The translations under genes were made by a program, and so were the position numbers. 64,000 nt of DNA from Chryseobacterium sp. JJR-5R (GTDB taxonomy: Bacteria > Bacteroidota > Bacteroidia > Flavobacteriales > Weeksellaceae), in assembly GCF_034047335.1 (NCBI RefSeq), contig NZ_CP139137.1:1674001-1738000 (forward strand), given 5' to 3'. Shown one piece after another: positions 17,593 to 26,604 of the stretch (position 1 is its first letter; each line of letters begins with the position of its first letter). Below the pieces are notes generated by a model, which worked only from the letters and a program-made list of their open reading frames with translations, ran no database searches and was not told the DNA's origin.

Positions 17593-19995
17593 ATGAAAAT
17601 ATCAAACAACTGGCTTAAAGACTTTATCAAAACAGAAATCAAAACAGAAAGAATCGGTGAGTTTCTTACAGATATAGGTCTTGAAGTTGAAGGGATAGAA
17701 AAATTTGAAAGTATAAAAGGCAGCCTGGAAGGGATTGTGGTGGGTAAGGTACTTACCTGCGAAAAACATCCGAATGCAGATAAGCTGAAAAAAACAACGG
17801 TAGAAGTAGGAAACGGGAAAACACTGCATATCGTTTGCGGGGCACCGAATGTGGAAGCCGGACAAACCGTACCTGTTGCTATTGTAGGAACGAAAATTTA
17901 TGATAAAGCCGGAAATTTTTTCGAAATCAAAGAAGCCAAGATCAGAGGCGAAGTGTCTCAGGGAATGATCTGCGCAGAAGATGAGCTGGGGCTGAGTGAT
18001 GACCACGGCGGGATTATGGTGCTGGATGAAGAAAAATTTGAAACCGGTAAAAAATTCGCGGATTATTATGAACTGACGAATGATGAGGTGTTCGAAATCG
18101 GTTTAACCCCGAATAGAACGGATGCTATGTCGCATTACGGTGTGGCCCGGGATCTTAACGCTTACCTTTCTACCAACCAGCAGAAAGCCGGATTTGAAAA
18201 AGTATCTTCCGTTGCCCTGAGCAGCGAAGGGACTCATGATTTTACGCTTGAAGTTGAAGGTGCTGAACTGTGTCCGAGATATATCGGAGCCGTTATTCAG
18301 GAAGTAAAGGTTACCGCTTCCCCGGATTGGCTGAAGGCCAGATTAAAAGCCATCGGGTTAAGCCCGATTAATAATATTGTAGATATCACCAATTATATCC
18401 TTCACGGTTACGGACAGCCGCTTCACGCCTTTGATGCAGATAAGATTGCAGACCGGAAAGTGAAAGTGGGAACGGTAGCCGAAGGCACGAAATTCACTAC
18501 GCTGGACGGGGTGGAAAGAATATTGAACGGTTCCGAAATCATCATCAAGGATGGGAAAGACAGCCCGATGTGTATTGCCGGGGTTTTCGGCGGTGCAGAA
18601 TCAGGCGTTTCTAGTGAAACAAAAACCATATTTCTGGAAAGTGCGTATTTCAATCCGGTCGCGATTAGAAAAGCAGCCAAGTTCCACGGACTGAATACGG
18701 ATGCTTCTTTCAGGTTTGAAAGAGGGGTAGACCCGAATATTACCAGAACTGCCATCACCCATGCCATCAAGCTGATCCAGGATCTGGCAGGAGGCAAACT
18801 GGCGGGGGAACTGCTGGAAGAATATCCGAAGAAAATAGAAGACAGCTATGTGATCATCAGGTTCTCCAAGATCGAGCAGATTTTAGGCACCAAGATCCAC
18901 AGGGAAAAAGTAAAGGAAATCCTGAAAGCACTTGATATCCAGGTACTGAATGAAATCCAGAACGGGCTTGAAATTTCTGTTCCGGCATACAGGGCTGATG
19001 TGACACGGGAAATTGACGTTATTGAAGAGATTTTGAGGATTTACGGCTATAATAAGATTGACGCGCCGCAGAAGATCTCATTTACCCCGGTAAAATTAAG
19101 CGCTCAGGACCAGGACGAACTGGAAAACAACTGGGCAAGGACTTTACAGGGACTCGGCTTCAATGAAGTGATGAACAATTCCCTTACTTCCGTAAAAGAC
19201 GAAACGGATGCGGTGAAACTGCTGAATCCTTTGAGCAATGACCTTGCCTTTATGAGAAAATCTTTGCTGGAAGGCCTTTTGCAGAATGCCATCTATAATA
19301 TCAACAGGAAGAACCAGGATATCAAGTTTTTTGAATTCGGAAAAATTTATCATAAAAAAGAAAAATACGAAGAAAGGAAACAGCTTGCTATATTGGTATC
19401 CGGAAGGGAGGTAGCAGAAAACTGGCTGCAGCCGAAATCTGCAACGGGATTCTACAATCTGAAAGCATACGTAAAGGTTTTGCTGGAAAAATTAGCCATC
19501 GACTGTAAAGAAACTCCGCTGTCGGATGAGAGGTTCTCGGATGCTCTGGCTTATGAAGCAGACGGAAAGGTTTTGGTGAGAATAGGGAAGGTAGCACCTC
19601 AGATGCTCAGAGATTTCGATATTGACCAGGAATGTTTTTACGCTGAAATCGAGCTGGAATATGCCCAGAAGCTGCGTTCTCAAAATGAGCTGAAATTCAG
19701 GGATATCCCGAAATTCAATAAGATCAGAAGAGATCTGGCATTGCTGATTGATAAAAATATAAATTACCAAGACCTGTACCAGGCAGCCAGAAAAAATAAA
19801 TCACCTTATCTTAAAGGCATCAGCTTATTTGATGTGTACGAAGGCAAAAACCTTCCTGAAGGCAAGAAATCCTATGCCATGAGCTTTGAGCTTCTTAATG
19901 AAGAGAAAACCCTGGAAGAGAAAGAAATTACAGCAGTAATGGACTCTCTGGTCAAATCTTTCCAGAAAGAATTCAGTGCAGAGCTGAGAGGATAA
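17593..19995 (+). CDS. pheT: Phenylalanyl-tRNA synthetase beta subunit
   Basis: 800 residues, the normal bacterial length. Domains in order: N-terminal region, EMAP/OB tRNA-binding domain (about 40-150, with CGAPNVEAGQ and ISQGM-like SQGMICAEDELGLSDDH), B3/B4 editing domain (about 210-380, with FRFERGVDPN), B5 (about 405-475), core lacking catalytic function (480-690), and C-terminal FDX-ACB anticodon-binding domain (705-800, FRDIPKFNKIRRDLALLID). It pairs with the pheS alpha subunit, which is not in this window, so pheS and pheT are unlinked here. A strong terminator follows. Confidence 0.97.
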   Translation: MKISNNWLKDFIKTEIKTERIGEFLTDIGLEVEGIEKFESIKGSLEGIVVGKVLTCEKHPNADKLKKTTVEVGNGKTLHIVCGAPNVEAGQTVPVAIVGTKIYDKAGNFFEIKEAKIRGEVSQGMICAEDELGLSDDHGGIMVLDEEKFETGKKFADYYELTNDEVFEIGLTPNRTDAMSHYGVARDLNAYLSTNQQKAGFEKVSSVALSSEGTHDFTLEVEGAELCPRYIGAVIQEVKVTASPDWLKARLKAIGLSPINNIVDITNYILHGYGQPLHAFDADKIADRKVKVGTVAEGTKFTTLDGVERILNGSEIIIKDGKDSPMCIAGVFGGAESGVSSETKTIFLESAYFNPVAIRKAAKFHGLNTDASFRFERGVDPNITRTAITHAIKLIQDLAGGKLAGELLEEYPKKIEDSYVIIRFSKIEQILGTKIHREKVKEILKALDIQVLNEIQNGLEISVPAYRADVTREIDVIEEILRIYGYNKIDAPQKISFTPVKLSAQDQDELENNWARTLQGLGFNEVMNNSLTSVKDETDAVKLLNPLSNDLAFMRKSLLEGLLQNAIYNINRKNQDIKFFEFGKIYHKKEKYEERKQLAILVSGREVAENWLQPKSATGFYNLKAYVKVLLEKLAIDCKETPLSDERFSDALAYEADGKVLVRIGKVAPQMLRDFDIDQECFYAEIELEYAQKLRSQNELKFRDIPKFNKIRRDLALLIDKNINYQDLYQAARKNKSPYLKGISLFDVYEGKNLPEGKKSYAMSFELLNEEKTLEEKEITAVMDSLVKSFQKEFSAELRG

Positions 19996-20063
19996 TTTTG
20001 AATGAATTGAACTGAAATGAACTGATCTTATCAGATCAGATCGGCATTAAAATAAATCAACAG

Positions 20064-20094
20064 AAAAAACGGGTTTCAGCCCGTTTTTTGTTTT
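20064..20094 (+). terminator. Terminator after pheT
   Basis: Ten-bp perfect stem AAAAAACGGG (20064-20073) / CCCGTTTTTT (20080-20089), loop TTTCAG, with U-tract. Confidence 0.85.
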
Positions 20095-20109
20095 AGTGTC
20101 CGTTCGTAA

Positions 20110-20143
20110 AACCTTGTCACGATTCTGAACCCTGACAAGGGTT
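20110..20143. repeat. Short palindromic intergenic element
   Basis: AACCTTGTCA (20110-20119) faces TGACAAGGGTT (20133-20143) as a near-perfect inverted repeat around GATTCTGAACCC-like sequence. It is not followed by a T run and lies after the pheT terminator, so it is more likely a small dispersed palindrome than a terminator. Copy number cannot be judged from this window. Confidence 0.4.
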
Positions 20144-20192
20144 AAAAAACAATAAAATCCCCTGAACGCACGTTAAATAAAGAATATTTACG

Positions 20193-20200
20193 TAAATTTG
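20193..20200 (+). promoter_or_regulatory. Putative -7 box for the META-domain gene
   Basis: TAAATTTG matches TAnnTTTG, 18 nt before the ATG at 20219. Confidence 0.5.
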
Positions 20201-20218
20201 ATTTAAACGAAAGGAAAA

Positions 20219-20629
20219 ATGAAAAATATCTTTTTAAGTATATGTATGGCAGCGGTTTTGGCTTCGTGCGGAACGATGACCGGTTCATCTGCATCGAAAG
20301 TAGGTAAGGCCCAGCCGCCTTTAACGGGAACGAAATGGGCACTGTCCGATAATGTAAAAGGAAAAATCCCGACCCTGAATATCGACGGCGAGAAGATCAA
20401 CGGGAATGCAGGATGCAACAATTATTTTGGGACAGCGAAAGTGGATCCTTCCACCGGTGACTTTTCTGCAGGGCAGATGGGATCTACGAGAATGGCCTGC
20501 GATAACATGAGTGTTGAGAAAAACTTTATGGATATGATGGCGAAAGCGAACAAATATGTTCTTACCGGAAGTGTTCTTGAACTGTATCAGGACAATCTCC
20601 TGCTGTTGAAATTCAACAGAGCCGAATAA
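20219..20629 (+). CDS. META-domain lipoprotein (HslJ-like)
   Basis: 136 residues. Lipoprotein signal peptide with lipobox LASC (Cys near residue 17), then one META domain: LTGTKWALSD, INGNAGCNNYFG (the family's GxxGCNxYxG signature), GQMGSTRMACDN with the family TxMAC motif, and a final strand LYQDNLLLLKF. HslJ-type proteins are linked to heat or novobiocin resistance in E. coli; the molecular role is unknown. It has its own promoter-like box and is closed by a strong bidirectional terminator. Confidence 0.9.
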   Translation: MKNIFLSICMAAVLASCGTMTGSSASKVGKAQPPLTGTKWALSDNVKGKIPTLNIDGEKINGNAGCNNYFGTAKVDPSTGDFSAGQMGSTRMACDNMSVEKNFMDMMAKANKYVLTGSVLELYQDNLLLLKFNRAE

Positions 20630-20648
20630 AATAAGTTGATAAAAATAT

Positions 20649-20694
20649 AACAAAAGAACCCAATCAATTGATTTTGATTGGGTTCTTTTGTTTG
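20649..20694. terminator. Bidirectional terminator between convergent genes
   Basis: Nineteen-bp perfect stem (20649-20667 / 20674-20692), centre CAATCAATTGATTTTGATTG, with A and T tracts on both sides. It lies between the META gene and the oppositely transcribed acidic protein gene. Confidence 0.88.
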
Positions 20695-20710
20695 TATGTC
20701 TGGAATTTTA

Positions 20711-20956
20711 TTATTCTGCGTCCTCTTCTTCGTCGTCATATTTAGCCAGCTCTTCATCACACCACTTAAATGCAGCTTCCACTACTTTTGTAGCCTCATC
20801 TGCCATGGTCTCTTCATCATCTCCTTCCAGATCATCCAGCCATTCAACTTCTTCTTCCTCAACATTCAGGATAAATCTTGGATATTCAGTATGAACAACG
20901 AATAAATCTTCTGGAAATTCCGAATTATCTGCTAATAAAAACTTTGGTAATTTCAT
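20711..20956 (-). CDS. Conserved small acidic protein
   Basis: 81 residues from the second in-frame Met (MKLPKFLLADN), preferred over an upstream start that would add 12 residues and lacks that conserved beginning. The sequence is strongly acidic: LDDLEGDDEETMADEATKVV and the DDEEEDAE tail. Similar short acidic proteins beginning MKLPKFLLAD are widespread in Flavobacteriia; function unknown. No signal peptide, so cytoplasmic. Confidence 0.75.
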   Translation of the reverse strand: MKLPKFLLADNSEFPEDLFVVHTEYPRFILNVEEEEVEWLDDLEGDDEETMADEATKVVEAAFKWCDEELAKYDDEEEDAE

Positions 20957-20994
20957 TTTTTTTAATGTTTTAACTTTGACCAAAGATAACAAAA

Positions 20995-22311
20995 TTATTG
21001 GTATTTGTTCTTGTCGATCTTAATTTTTTGCAAAACTTTATACCTTGTTAATGTTGTCCTTTTTACACTGTCTTCCGGCTTGAATGTAAGGGTAATATGA
21101 GGGTTTACAGTACTGATGAGTTCAGCTGTCTGTACCTTATCCAGGTCCTCAGGATTTTCAAGGTAGAACAGCAGCGGGACTTTGTCCAGCTTTTCAGATT
21201 GCAGATAATTTTTTATTTCCTTTCTGTTTTTAAGGTAATCTCCTCTGGAAAGCCAGGTGAACAGAAAACCGGACGCAAGGCTTAAAAATCCGATGGCATA
21301 TACCTTAGTCCCTAACAGCTGAAACAGTTTTTTAAAATACACCAGCCAAACGGGAAAGCTGAAAGGAGCCATCAGGCGGTAATCTATGGCATTGACAGGA
21401 TAAAAATACTGCACAAAATAAGAACATACGATGCCTGCCACGCTGATAAAAACAAAGAAAAATTCGGAGTCTGAAAGTTTATATTTTATGAAAAGGTAAA
21501 CCATTACCAAGATATTCAGAAGACCGATGCCGTAAATGGCATAGTTGATCATTCCACCGCCCGGATCAGCAATGTGGATGAACGGATTGAAAGTGGTGCA
21601 TAAGCCCATGAATAGTTCAGGAAGGAGCTTTGAAGTAGGGTACAGGCCTATCGTAAGCGCATCTTTTATATAATTCACGTTAAAATAATCAATGAAAAAG
21701 AACTTATAGGCCACGATAAAAATTCCGCCGGTAATTCCTGACACAATAAAGGTTTTAGAATAGTTTTTCCTCCGGAATACAATCCCGAAAAGCCCGGTTC
21801 CGCCAATGATAAACAGAGAACTGTACCTGATGTTGTAAAGTGCGATCAGGCTTAACGAAAGGTAAAAAACAGCTTTTCCTTTTTCCAGCTTTCCGTTGAT
21901 CACCAGTGATGAAACGTAAAGGAACAGCAGGACAAAAGGCAGGATCAGCGCTTCGCTCATCGTATAGGAAAAAATAGAAAGGAAGCTGAACAGGGCACAT
22001 AAAACAACTGATTCTTTAAAAAAGAAATTTTTCTTCCAGGTAAAAAACAGGATGAAGAGAAGAGCGGAGATCCCTACCAGCTTGCTTCCCCAGAATTCAT
22101 CAGCACAGAAAAGGGTAAAGAATTTAATGCTTAAAGGGTATCCTAAAGGCGTGGTAGTATTGTCAATAGTCGGAAAAACATGCGCGAACCGCATATACCG
22201 TATCGAATCAGGGTTGGTCCTCCCTTTTTCATTAAGGAGAAAACGCAAAATGGTCATCACTAAAGTAATGATGACCAGGAATATCTGAATGTATTTTTCT
22301 TTAAATTTCAT
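20995..22311 (-). CDS. Polytopic membrane protein, GT-C glycosyltransferase-like
   Basis: 438 residues with about nine to ten hydrophobic helices and a soluble C-terminal tail (about 370-438). An N-terminal helix is followed by a periplasmic loop with an aspartate (TNPDSIRYMRFAHVFP near 32-47). This layout, together with internal SEALILPF and YNIRYSSLF-type segments, is typical of GT-C/ArnT-like lipid-linked sugar transferases. No catalytic motif can be asserted, so the enzyme class is tentative. It is followed 38 nt downstream by the acidic protein gene on the same strand. Confidence 0.6.
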   Translation of the reverse strand: MKFKEKYIQIFLVIITLVMTILRFLLNEKGRTNPDSIRYMRFAHVFPTIDNTTTPLGYPLSIKFFTLFCADEFWGSKLVGISALLFILFFTWKKNFFFKESVVLCALFSFLSIFSYTMSEALILPFVLLFLYVSSLVINGKLEKGKAVFYLSLSLIALYNIRYSSLFIIGGTGLFGIVFRRKNYSKTFIVSGITGGIFIVAYKFFFIDYFNVNYIKDALTIGLYPTSKLLPELFMGLCTTFNPFIHIADPGGGMINYAIYGIGLLNILVMVYLFIKYKLSDSEFFFVFISVAGIVCSYFVQYFYPVNAIDYRLMAPFSFPVWLVYFKKLFQLLGTKVYAIGFLSLASGFLFTWLSRGDYLKNRKEIKNYLQSEKLDKVPLLFYLENPEDLDKVQTAELISTVNPHITLTFKPEDSVKRTTLTRYKVLQKIKIDKNKYQ

Positions 22312-22390
22312 TGAGTTAAGCAGCCAGGTGATAGATTTCAGGTCAATGCCCCAAATTTATCACTTAAAAACTACAACTCATCACTTAAAA

Positions 22391-23284
22391 TTATTTTGAA
22401 AACATTTTTGCCACTTTTTCCGCTTTTTTGCTTTCAGAATAGTCGTAGAACCCTTCTCCGGATTTTATACCTAATTTTCCGGCCATTACCATGTTGACCA
22501 ATAGCGGGTTCGGCGCGTATTTAGGATTTTTAAAGCCGTCATACATAACGTTCAGGATAGCCAGGCAGACATCAAGGCCAATAAAATCTGCCAGCTGAAG
22601 CGGGCCCATCGGGTGGGCCATTCCCAGTTTCATCACCGTATCGATTTCCTCAACGCCTGCCACGCCGTTGTAGAGTGTTTCAATGGATTCGTTGATCATC
22701 GGCATCAGGATCCTGTTGGCCACAAATCCCGGATAATCGTTTACTTCTACGGGCACTTTCCCTAATGTTCTGCTCATCTCATAAACCGCATCAAAAGTTT
22801 CTTTGGAAGTAGAGTAGCCTTTGATAATTTCCACCAGCTTCATGATCGGCACCGGGTTCATAAAGTGCATCCCGATCACTTTGTCTGCCCTTTTCGTAGC
22901 CGCTGCAATCTTGGTGATGGAAATGGAAGAAGTATTCGTAGCCAGGATACAGTTTTCAGGCGCAAATTCATCCATCTGCCCGAAAATTTTCAGCTTCAGT
23001 TCCTGGTTTTCGGTAGCGGCCTCAACAATCAGGTCGGCATTTCCAACCGCATCCTGAAGTGCGGTAAAGGTTTTGATATTTCCTAAAGTTTCCGCCTTTT
23101 TTTCTTCCGTAAGGTTTCCCTTTGCAATTATCCTGTCAAGATTGGTAGTAATGGTTTTCAATCCTCTGTCTAAAGCTTCCTGTGACACATCTACCAGGTT
23201 TACGGTAAATCCGCTTTGTGCAAAAGTATGTGCAATCCCATTTCCCATGGTTCCTGCTCCGATAACTACAATGTTCTGAATCAT
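22391..23284 (-). CDS. 3-hydroxybutyryl-CoA (3-hydroxyacyl-CoA) dehydrogenase
   Basis: 297 residues. NAD(P)-dependent oxidoreductase interconverting 3-hydroxyacyl-CoA and 3-ketoacyl-CoA in fatty acid or butyrate metabolism. N-terminal Rossmann domain (VVIGAGTMGNGIAHTFAQSG at about 5-24, then Asp for NAD), ATNTSSISITKIA, catalytic His in GMHFMNPVP near residue 142, and the C-terminal helical domain with NRILMPMINESIETL and GMAHPMGPLQLADFIGLD. Length and motifs fit the short PaaH/Hbd type. It lies 18 nt downstream of the small secreted protein gene on the same strand. Confidence 0.95.
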   Translation of the reverse strand: MIQNIVVIGAGTMGNGIAHTFAQSGFTVNLVDVSQEALDRGLKTITTNLDRIIAKGNLTEEKKAETLGNIKTFTALQDAVGNADLIVEAATENQELKLKIFGQMDEFAPENCILATNTSSISITKIAAATKRADKVIGMHFMNPVPIMKLVEIIKGYSTSKETFDAVYEMSRTLGKVPVEVNDYPGFVANRILMPMINESIETLYNGVAGVEEIDTVMKLGMAHPMGPLQLADFIGLDVCLAILNVMYDGFKNPKYAPNPLLVNMVMAGKLGIKSGEGFYDYSESKKAEKVAKMFSK

Positions 23285-23302
23285 TTTCTTATTTAATTAA
23301 AA

Positions 23303-23713
23303 TTATTTTTTATAAACCGTTAGATTTCTTGCTTTGGATAGGTCTGCTTTTCTTATCAGTTCAGCCTGATCAAAATTTACCATTCCGTCGCTGTTTTTCT
23401 TTCTGGAACTATTCTGGGCATTGATGGTAGCCTTTAGTCCTGTGATAAAACCTGCTTTCTGGGTCTTTGAAAGCTTGTCCGTTCCCACATAAAGATTGTA
23501 TTCCCCTTCTCTCCCAAGGCCGCTCTGCCTGTAGACTTCCAGTGATTTTATTTTATTTTTCTTTTGGAACTGGGTAAGATAAGCCATCACCGGCTTGTCA
23601 GAAGGGGTTCCGCAGCAGATGCTTGCATAGCCGATCTGCAGATAGTTTTCACTTTTCTGTGCAAAAAAGAACGTACTGCCGAATAATGCGGTGGCTATTA
23701 CTAAATTTTTCAT
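23303..23713 (-). CDS. Hypothetical secreted protein
   Basis: 136 residues with a signal peptide (TFFFAQ, cleavage near residue 19). A vicinal cysteine pair (SICCGTPSDKP near residue 32) begins the mature domain; the rest is a compact alpha/beta sequence with many lysines. I do not recognise the family. It lies 33 nt downstream of the beta-lactamase gene on the same strand and could be co-transcribed with it. Confidence 0.65.
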   Translation of the reverse strand: MKNLVIATALFGSTFFFAQKSENYLQIGYASICCGTPSDKPVMAYLTQFQKKNKIKSLEVYRQSGLGREGEYNLYVGTDKLSKTQKAGFITGLKATINAQNSSRKKNSDGMVNFDQAELIRKADLSKARNLTVYKK

Positions 23714-23746
23714 AATAAAATCGGTTTTAAAAATAAGCTTAAAATT

Positions 23747-24625
23747 TTACTTATTAAAATAATCCCAGACGGTCTTTGAAATATCTGAAATCATCTTACA
23801 GTTGACAGTACCCGTTTCCGTTGAATTACTGACTAGTACAGCTATTGCATAATGCCTGCCATCAGGCAAAGTAATGATCGCAATTTCATTTTCAGCGCCC
23901 GTTAAGCCCGCATTGTTCTTTCCGGAAGCTCCCGTTTTCCTTGCCGCAGGCGTGTTTTCCAGAAGCTGTCCGATCAGTTTGTTTTTTCCGGTAGAAGTGG
24001 AAAGCATAACCTTCATCAGGTAATCCGTAGATTTTTTGGATAATAATTTTCCGTCATAGAATTTTTTCATTACATCAACCGCAGATTTTGCCGTAGTATA
24101 ATTTTCGTACTGGGCAGTCCAGTCTTTGTGCATTTCCGCTTCGTTATATTTGATCTGAAAACCTTTTACCCCCTTTGAATCCATGAATTTCTGGACGGGT
24201 TGTGTACCTCCGAGCAACTGTAATAGAATGTCGCAACCGTTATTGTCACTTTTGGCTACCGTAAACTCCAGGACTTCACTCAATGGCACTTCTGCATTTT
24301 TACCGGAATATTTATCGCGGAGCGGCGACCATGTATTTTCCATCAGGTTGGATGCATCCAGTGTTACTTTCCGGTCCAGGGAAAGTTTTCCCTTGTCCAC
24401 AAAATCCAGTACAGCTGCAGCGATGTGGAACTTGAACACGCTCTGCATAGGCAGTTTTTTACCGGCATTTTTATCGTAGCTGAAACCGTTATCAAAATTC
24501 AGTACAGCAATTCCCACAGTCGCATTTTTACCCTTTACAATACGGTCTATTTTCTTTGCCAGTACAGATTGCTGTGCAAATGCAAAAGCTGAAAGCAAAA
24601 TAAAAATAAGTCCTGTTTTTTTCAT
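23747..24625 (-). CDS. Class A (subclass A2-like) serine beta-lactamase
   Basis: 292 residues with signal peptide (AFA/Q near 17). All class A motifs are visible: Ser62-x-x-Lys65 (QSVFK, Ambler S70/K73), Ser126-Asp-Asn (SDN, Ambler 130), Glu162 in NEAEMH (Ambler E166), and Lys230-Thr-Gly (Ambler K234). The residue at the Ambler 170 position is His (H166 here) rather than Asn, as known for PER-type enzymes, and the Q-Y-x-N stretch after it also fits that subclass. Chromosomal CIA/CGA enzymes of Chryseobacterium belong there and hydrolyse cephalosporins. No ampR-type regulator or mobile element is adjacent, so it looks intrinsic. Confidence 0.94.
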   Translation of the reverse strand: MKKTGLIFILLSAFAFAQQSVLAKKIDRIVKGKNATVGIAVLNFDNGFSYDKNAGKKLPMQSVFKFHIAAAVLDFVDKGKLSLDRKVTLDASNLMENTWSPLRDKYSGKNAEVPLSEVLEFTVAKSDNNGCDILLQLLGGTQPVQKFMDSKGVKGFQIKYNEAEMHKDWTAQYENYTTAKSAVDVMKKFYDGKLLSKKSTDYLMKVMLSTSTGKNKLIGQLLENTPAARKTGASGKNNAGLTGAENEIAIITLPDGRHYAIAVLVSNSTETGTVNCKMISDISKTVWDYFNK

Positions 24626-24642
24626 AATATCCGTTTAAAAAT

Positions 24643-24671
24643 AAATCCCTTTCAGAAACTAAAAGGGATTT
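24643..24671 (-). terminator. Terminator after the GH5 gene
   Basis: Ten-bp perfect stem AAATCCCTTT (24643-24652) / AAAGGGATTT (24662-24671). On the minus strand it is followed by ATTTTTA. It separates the GH5 gene from the beta-lactamase gene. Confidence 0.7.
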
Positions 24672-24689
24672 GCAATTTAAGGTTTTTTC

Positions 24690-26411
24690 TTATTTCACTT
24701 CAAAATAATTCAGGTTGACACCGCCAATCTCAAAATAGATGCGGATTTTATTCTCGCCTTTCTTAAAGCTGATTCCTTTTGCCATAATGGTTTTCCAGAC
24801 TTCATACCCTCCCGTTTTAGGCAGTGTAACAACAGCCAGCTGTTTTCCGGAAGTATCTTCGATCCTTACCTTCGCATCATTGATGCCCGCATAGTTTATG
24901 TCAAAAGTGTAAACATTATCTGCTTCAGCATTAATCGTATACTGAAGCCATTCCCCGCTTTCTGTTTTTCCAACATAATATTGATCGTCTTTTGTTTTGT
25001 AAATATCCACTCCGTCATTCCTTAACTGGTTTCCGGAGTTCCATTCAGACCTTTTGGCCGGGTCGCTTACCCAGAGGTTGACGAAATCCTTATCCTGGTA
25101 AGCAGATCCGATTCTCCCCAGGTCATAATCCGTTGCGGAAATCCTTCCCGGGACCTGATGTTTTTTAAAAGGCTTTGTACTGCCGTCGGTCGTCTGCCTG
25201 AACAGGGCATCGATCACGTCATTTTTAATTTCAACATTGCTGAACTTATAATTTTCCGCCATCTGCATCAGTGCTTTTTCCGCGAAGGCTTTTGAAGGTT
25301 TTTCGCCTCCGTTTTTCCAGTAATCCAGCAGCTTCTGGTATTCAGGTGTAATTTTTACATTGGTGATGCCGGCAATATTATCGATCTTTTTCATCGGCCA
25401 GAAGGCATATCCGATGTTTTGCCTATTCAGGAGTTGCACCAGTTCCGTAAACCAGACATTGGAGTTTTCCCCGGTTTCTCCCAGCCAGACCGGCATGTTG
25501 TGCTTTTGCCGGAGATCGAGAACAGATTTCAGTGTCGCATCATCATTATTGTTCCAGTACTTATGAAAACTGAAAACCATATTGCTGTCCCAGATTGGTA
25601 TCAGTCCGTTATAATTATTTCCCCAAGCATTCCCTTCAATGATGATGATATGTTTTTTGTCAACTTCACGGATGGCCAGGGTAATGTCCTTCTGCAGCTT
25701 CCAGAGCGGTACATTCGACATTTCATCCGTACCGTTCGGATTCTTTCCGGTAAAATTGATATTCGGTTCGTTGATCAGGTCATAGCCTCCGATCCACGGT
25801 TCATCCTTATACCGTTTCGCCAGTTTTTTCCAGAGGGCCACTGTTTTGTTCCAGTTGTCTTCACTTTCCCAAAGGGACGGTTTCGTTTTGTCGTTGTCGG
25901 AAATATTCACGTCATTTCCCTGTCCGCCCGGAGCGGCGTGGAGGTCCAGGATCAGGTATATTTTATTGTCGGCACACCATTTCAGAAGGTCATCGGTCAT
26001 TTGAAAGCCTTCTTCCAGCCACGTATTTTGTCCTTTCACCGGTTCCTTTTCAATCGGCAATGTATACAGGTTGTAATGCATCGGAAGCCTGATGGAATTA
26101 AACCCTGCATTTTTCAGGAAAGCAATGTCCTGTTTGGTAATGCCGTTTTTTAAATAGGCTTTGTAAAAACGTTCCATGCCGTCTTCGCCGGTCAGCTCTG
26201 CAATTTTTTGCTTGATTTTATATTGCGGACCTGCAAAATCAGCAGTCTTCAGCATATAGCCTTCCTGCAGCATCCATCCGCCCAGGCCAAGCCCCCTGAG
26301 CTGGATATTCTCACCTTTATCATTGATAATTTTCTGGCCGCTTGTTTTTAGCAGCTGTGATGTCCCAAATTGAGACAATAAAAAAGCAGATAATAGGATG
26401 GCTCTTTTCAT
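24690..26411 (-). CDS. Secreted GH5 family glycanase with C-terminal CBM6/35-like module
   Basis: 573 residues with signal peptide (about 1-19). GH5 (beta/alpha)8 barrel at about 30-375: LRGLGLGGWM, NSIRLPMHYN, DLHAAPGGQG, acid/base Glu215 in LINEPN, SFHKYW, nucleophile Glu312 in WLGETGEN. A linker (about 380-430) leads to a beta-sandwich carbohydrate-binding module of the CBM6/35 type (about 435-572; GEWLQYTINAEADNVYTFDI and INYAGINDAKVRIED). Likely an endo-beta-glucanase or related glycanase; exact substrate unknown. It stands outside the polysaccharide locus at the window start and has its own terminator. Confidence 0.9.
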   Translation of the reverse strand: MKRAILLSAFLLSQFGTSQLLKTSGQKIINDKGENIQLRGLGLGGWMLQEGYMLKTADFAGPQYKIKQKIAELTGEDGMERFYKAYLKNGITKQDIAFLKNAGFNSIRLPMHYNLYTLPIEKEPVKGQNTWLEEGFQMTDDLLKWCADNKIYLILDLHAAPGGQGNDVNISDNDKTKPSLWESEDNWNKTVALWKKLAKRYKDEPWIGGYDLINEPNINFTGKNPNGTDEMSNVPLWKLQKDITLAIREVDKKHIIIIEGNAWGNNYNGLIPIWDSNMVFSFHKYWNNNDDATLKSVLDLRQKHNMPVWLGETGENSNVWFTELVQLLNRQNIGYAFWPMKKIDNIAGITNVKITPEYQKLLDYWKNGGEKPSKAFAEKALMQMAENYKFSNVEIKNDVIDALFRQTTDGSTKPFKKHQVPGRISATDYDLGRIGSAYQDKDFVNLWVSDPAKRSEWNSGNQLRNDGVDIYKTKDDQYYVGKTESGEWLQYTINAEADNVYTFDINYAGINDAKVRIEDTSGKQLAVVTLPKTGGYEVWKTIMAKGISFKKGENKIRIYFEIGGVNLNYFEVK

Positions 26412-26604
26412 AGATAGATATTATTTGGATGGTAGGGGAATTGTTTCGGGTCTTGTTATTAGATAATCACAAATATATTTAAAATTACCAGATACTTTAT
26501 CAAAAAATTAAATTCAGATTATATTCCGTGGATAGAACGTTTAAACTGATTCCGGAAAAGAGAAAATAACTAATTTAGCAGGATATTTTTAATTCTATAT
26601 AAAG

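Noticed and set aside
20688..20905. Serine-rich plus-strand frames opposite the acidic small protein
   Set aside because: They are the shadow of the D/E-rich codons on the other strand (complement reads as Ser/Phe-rich).
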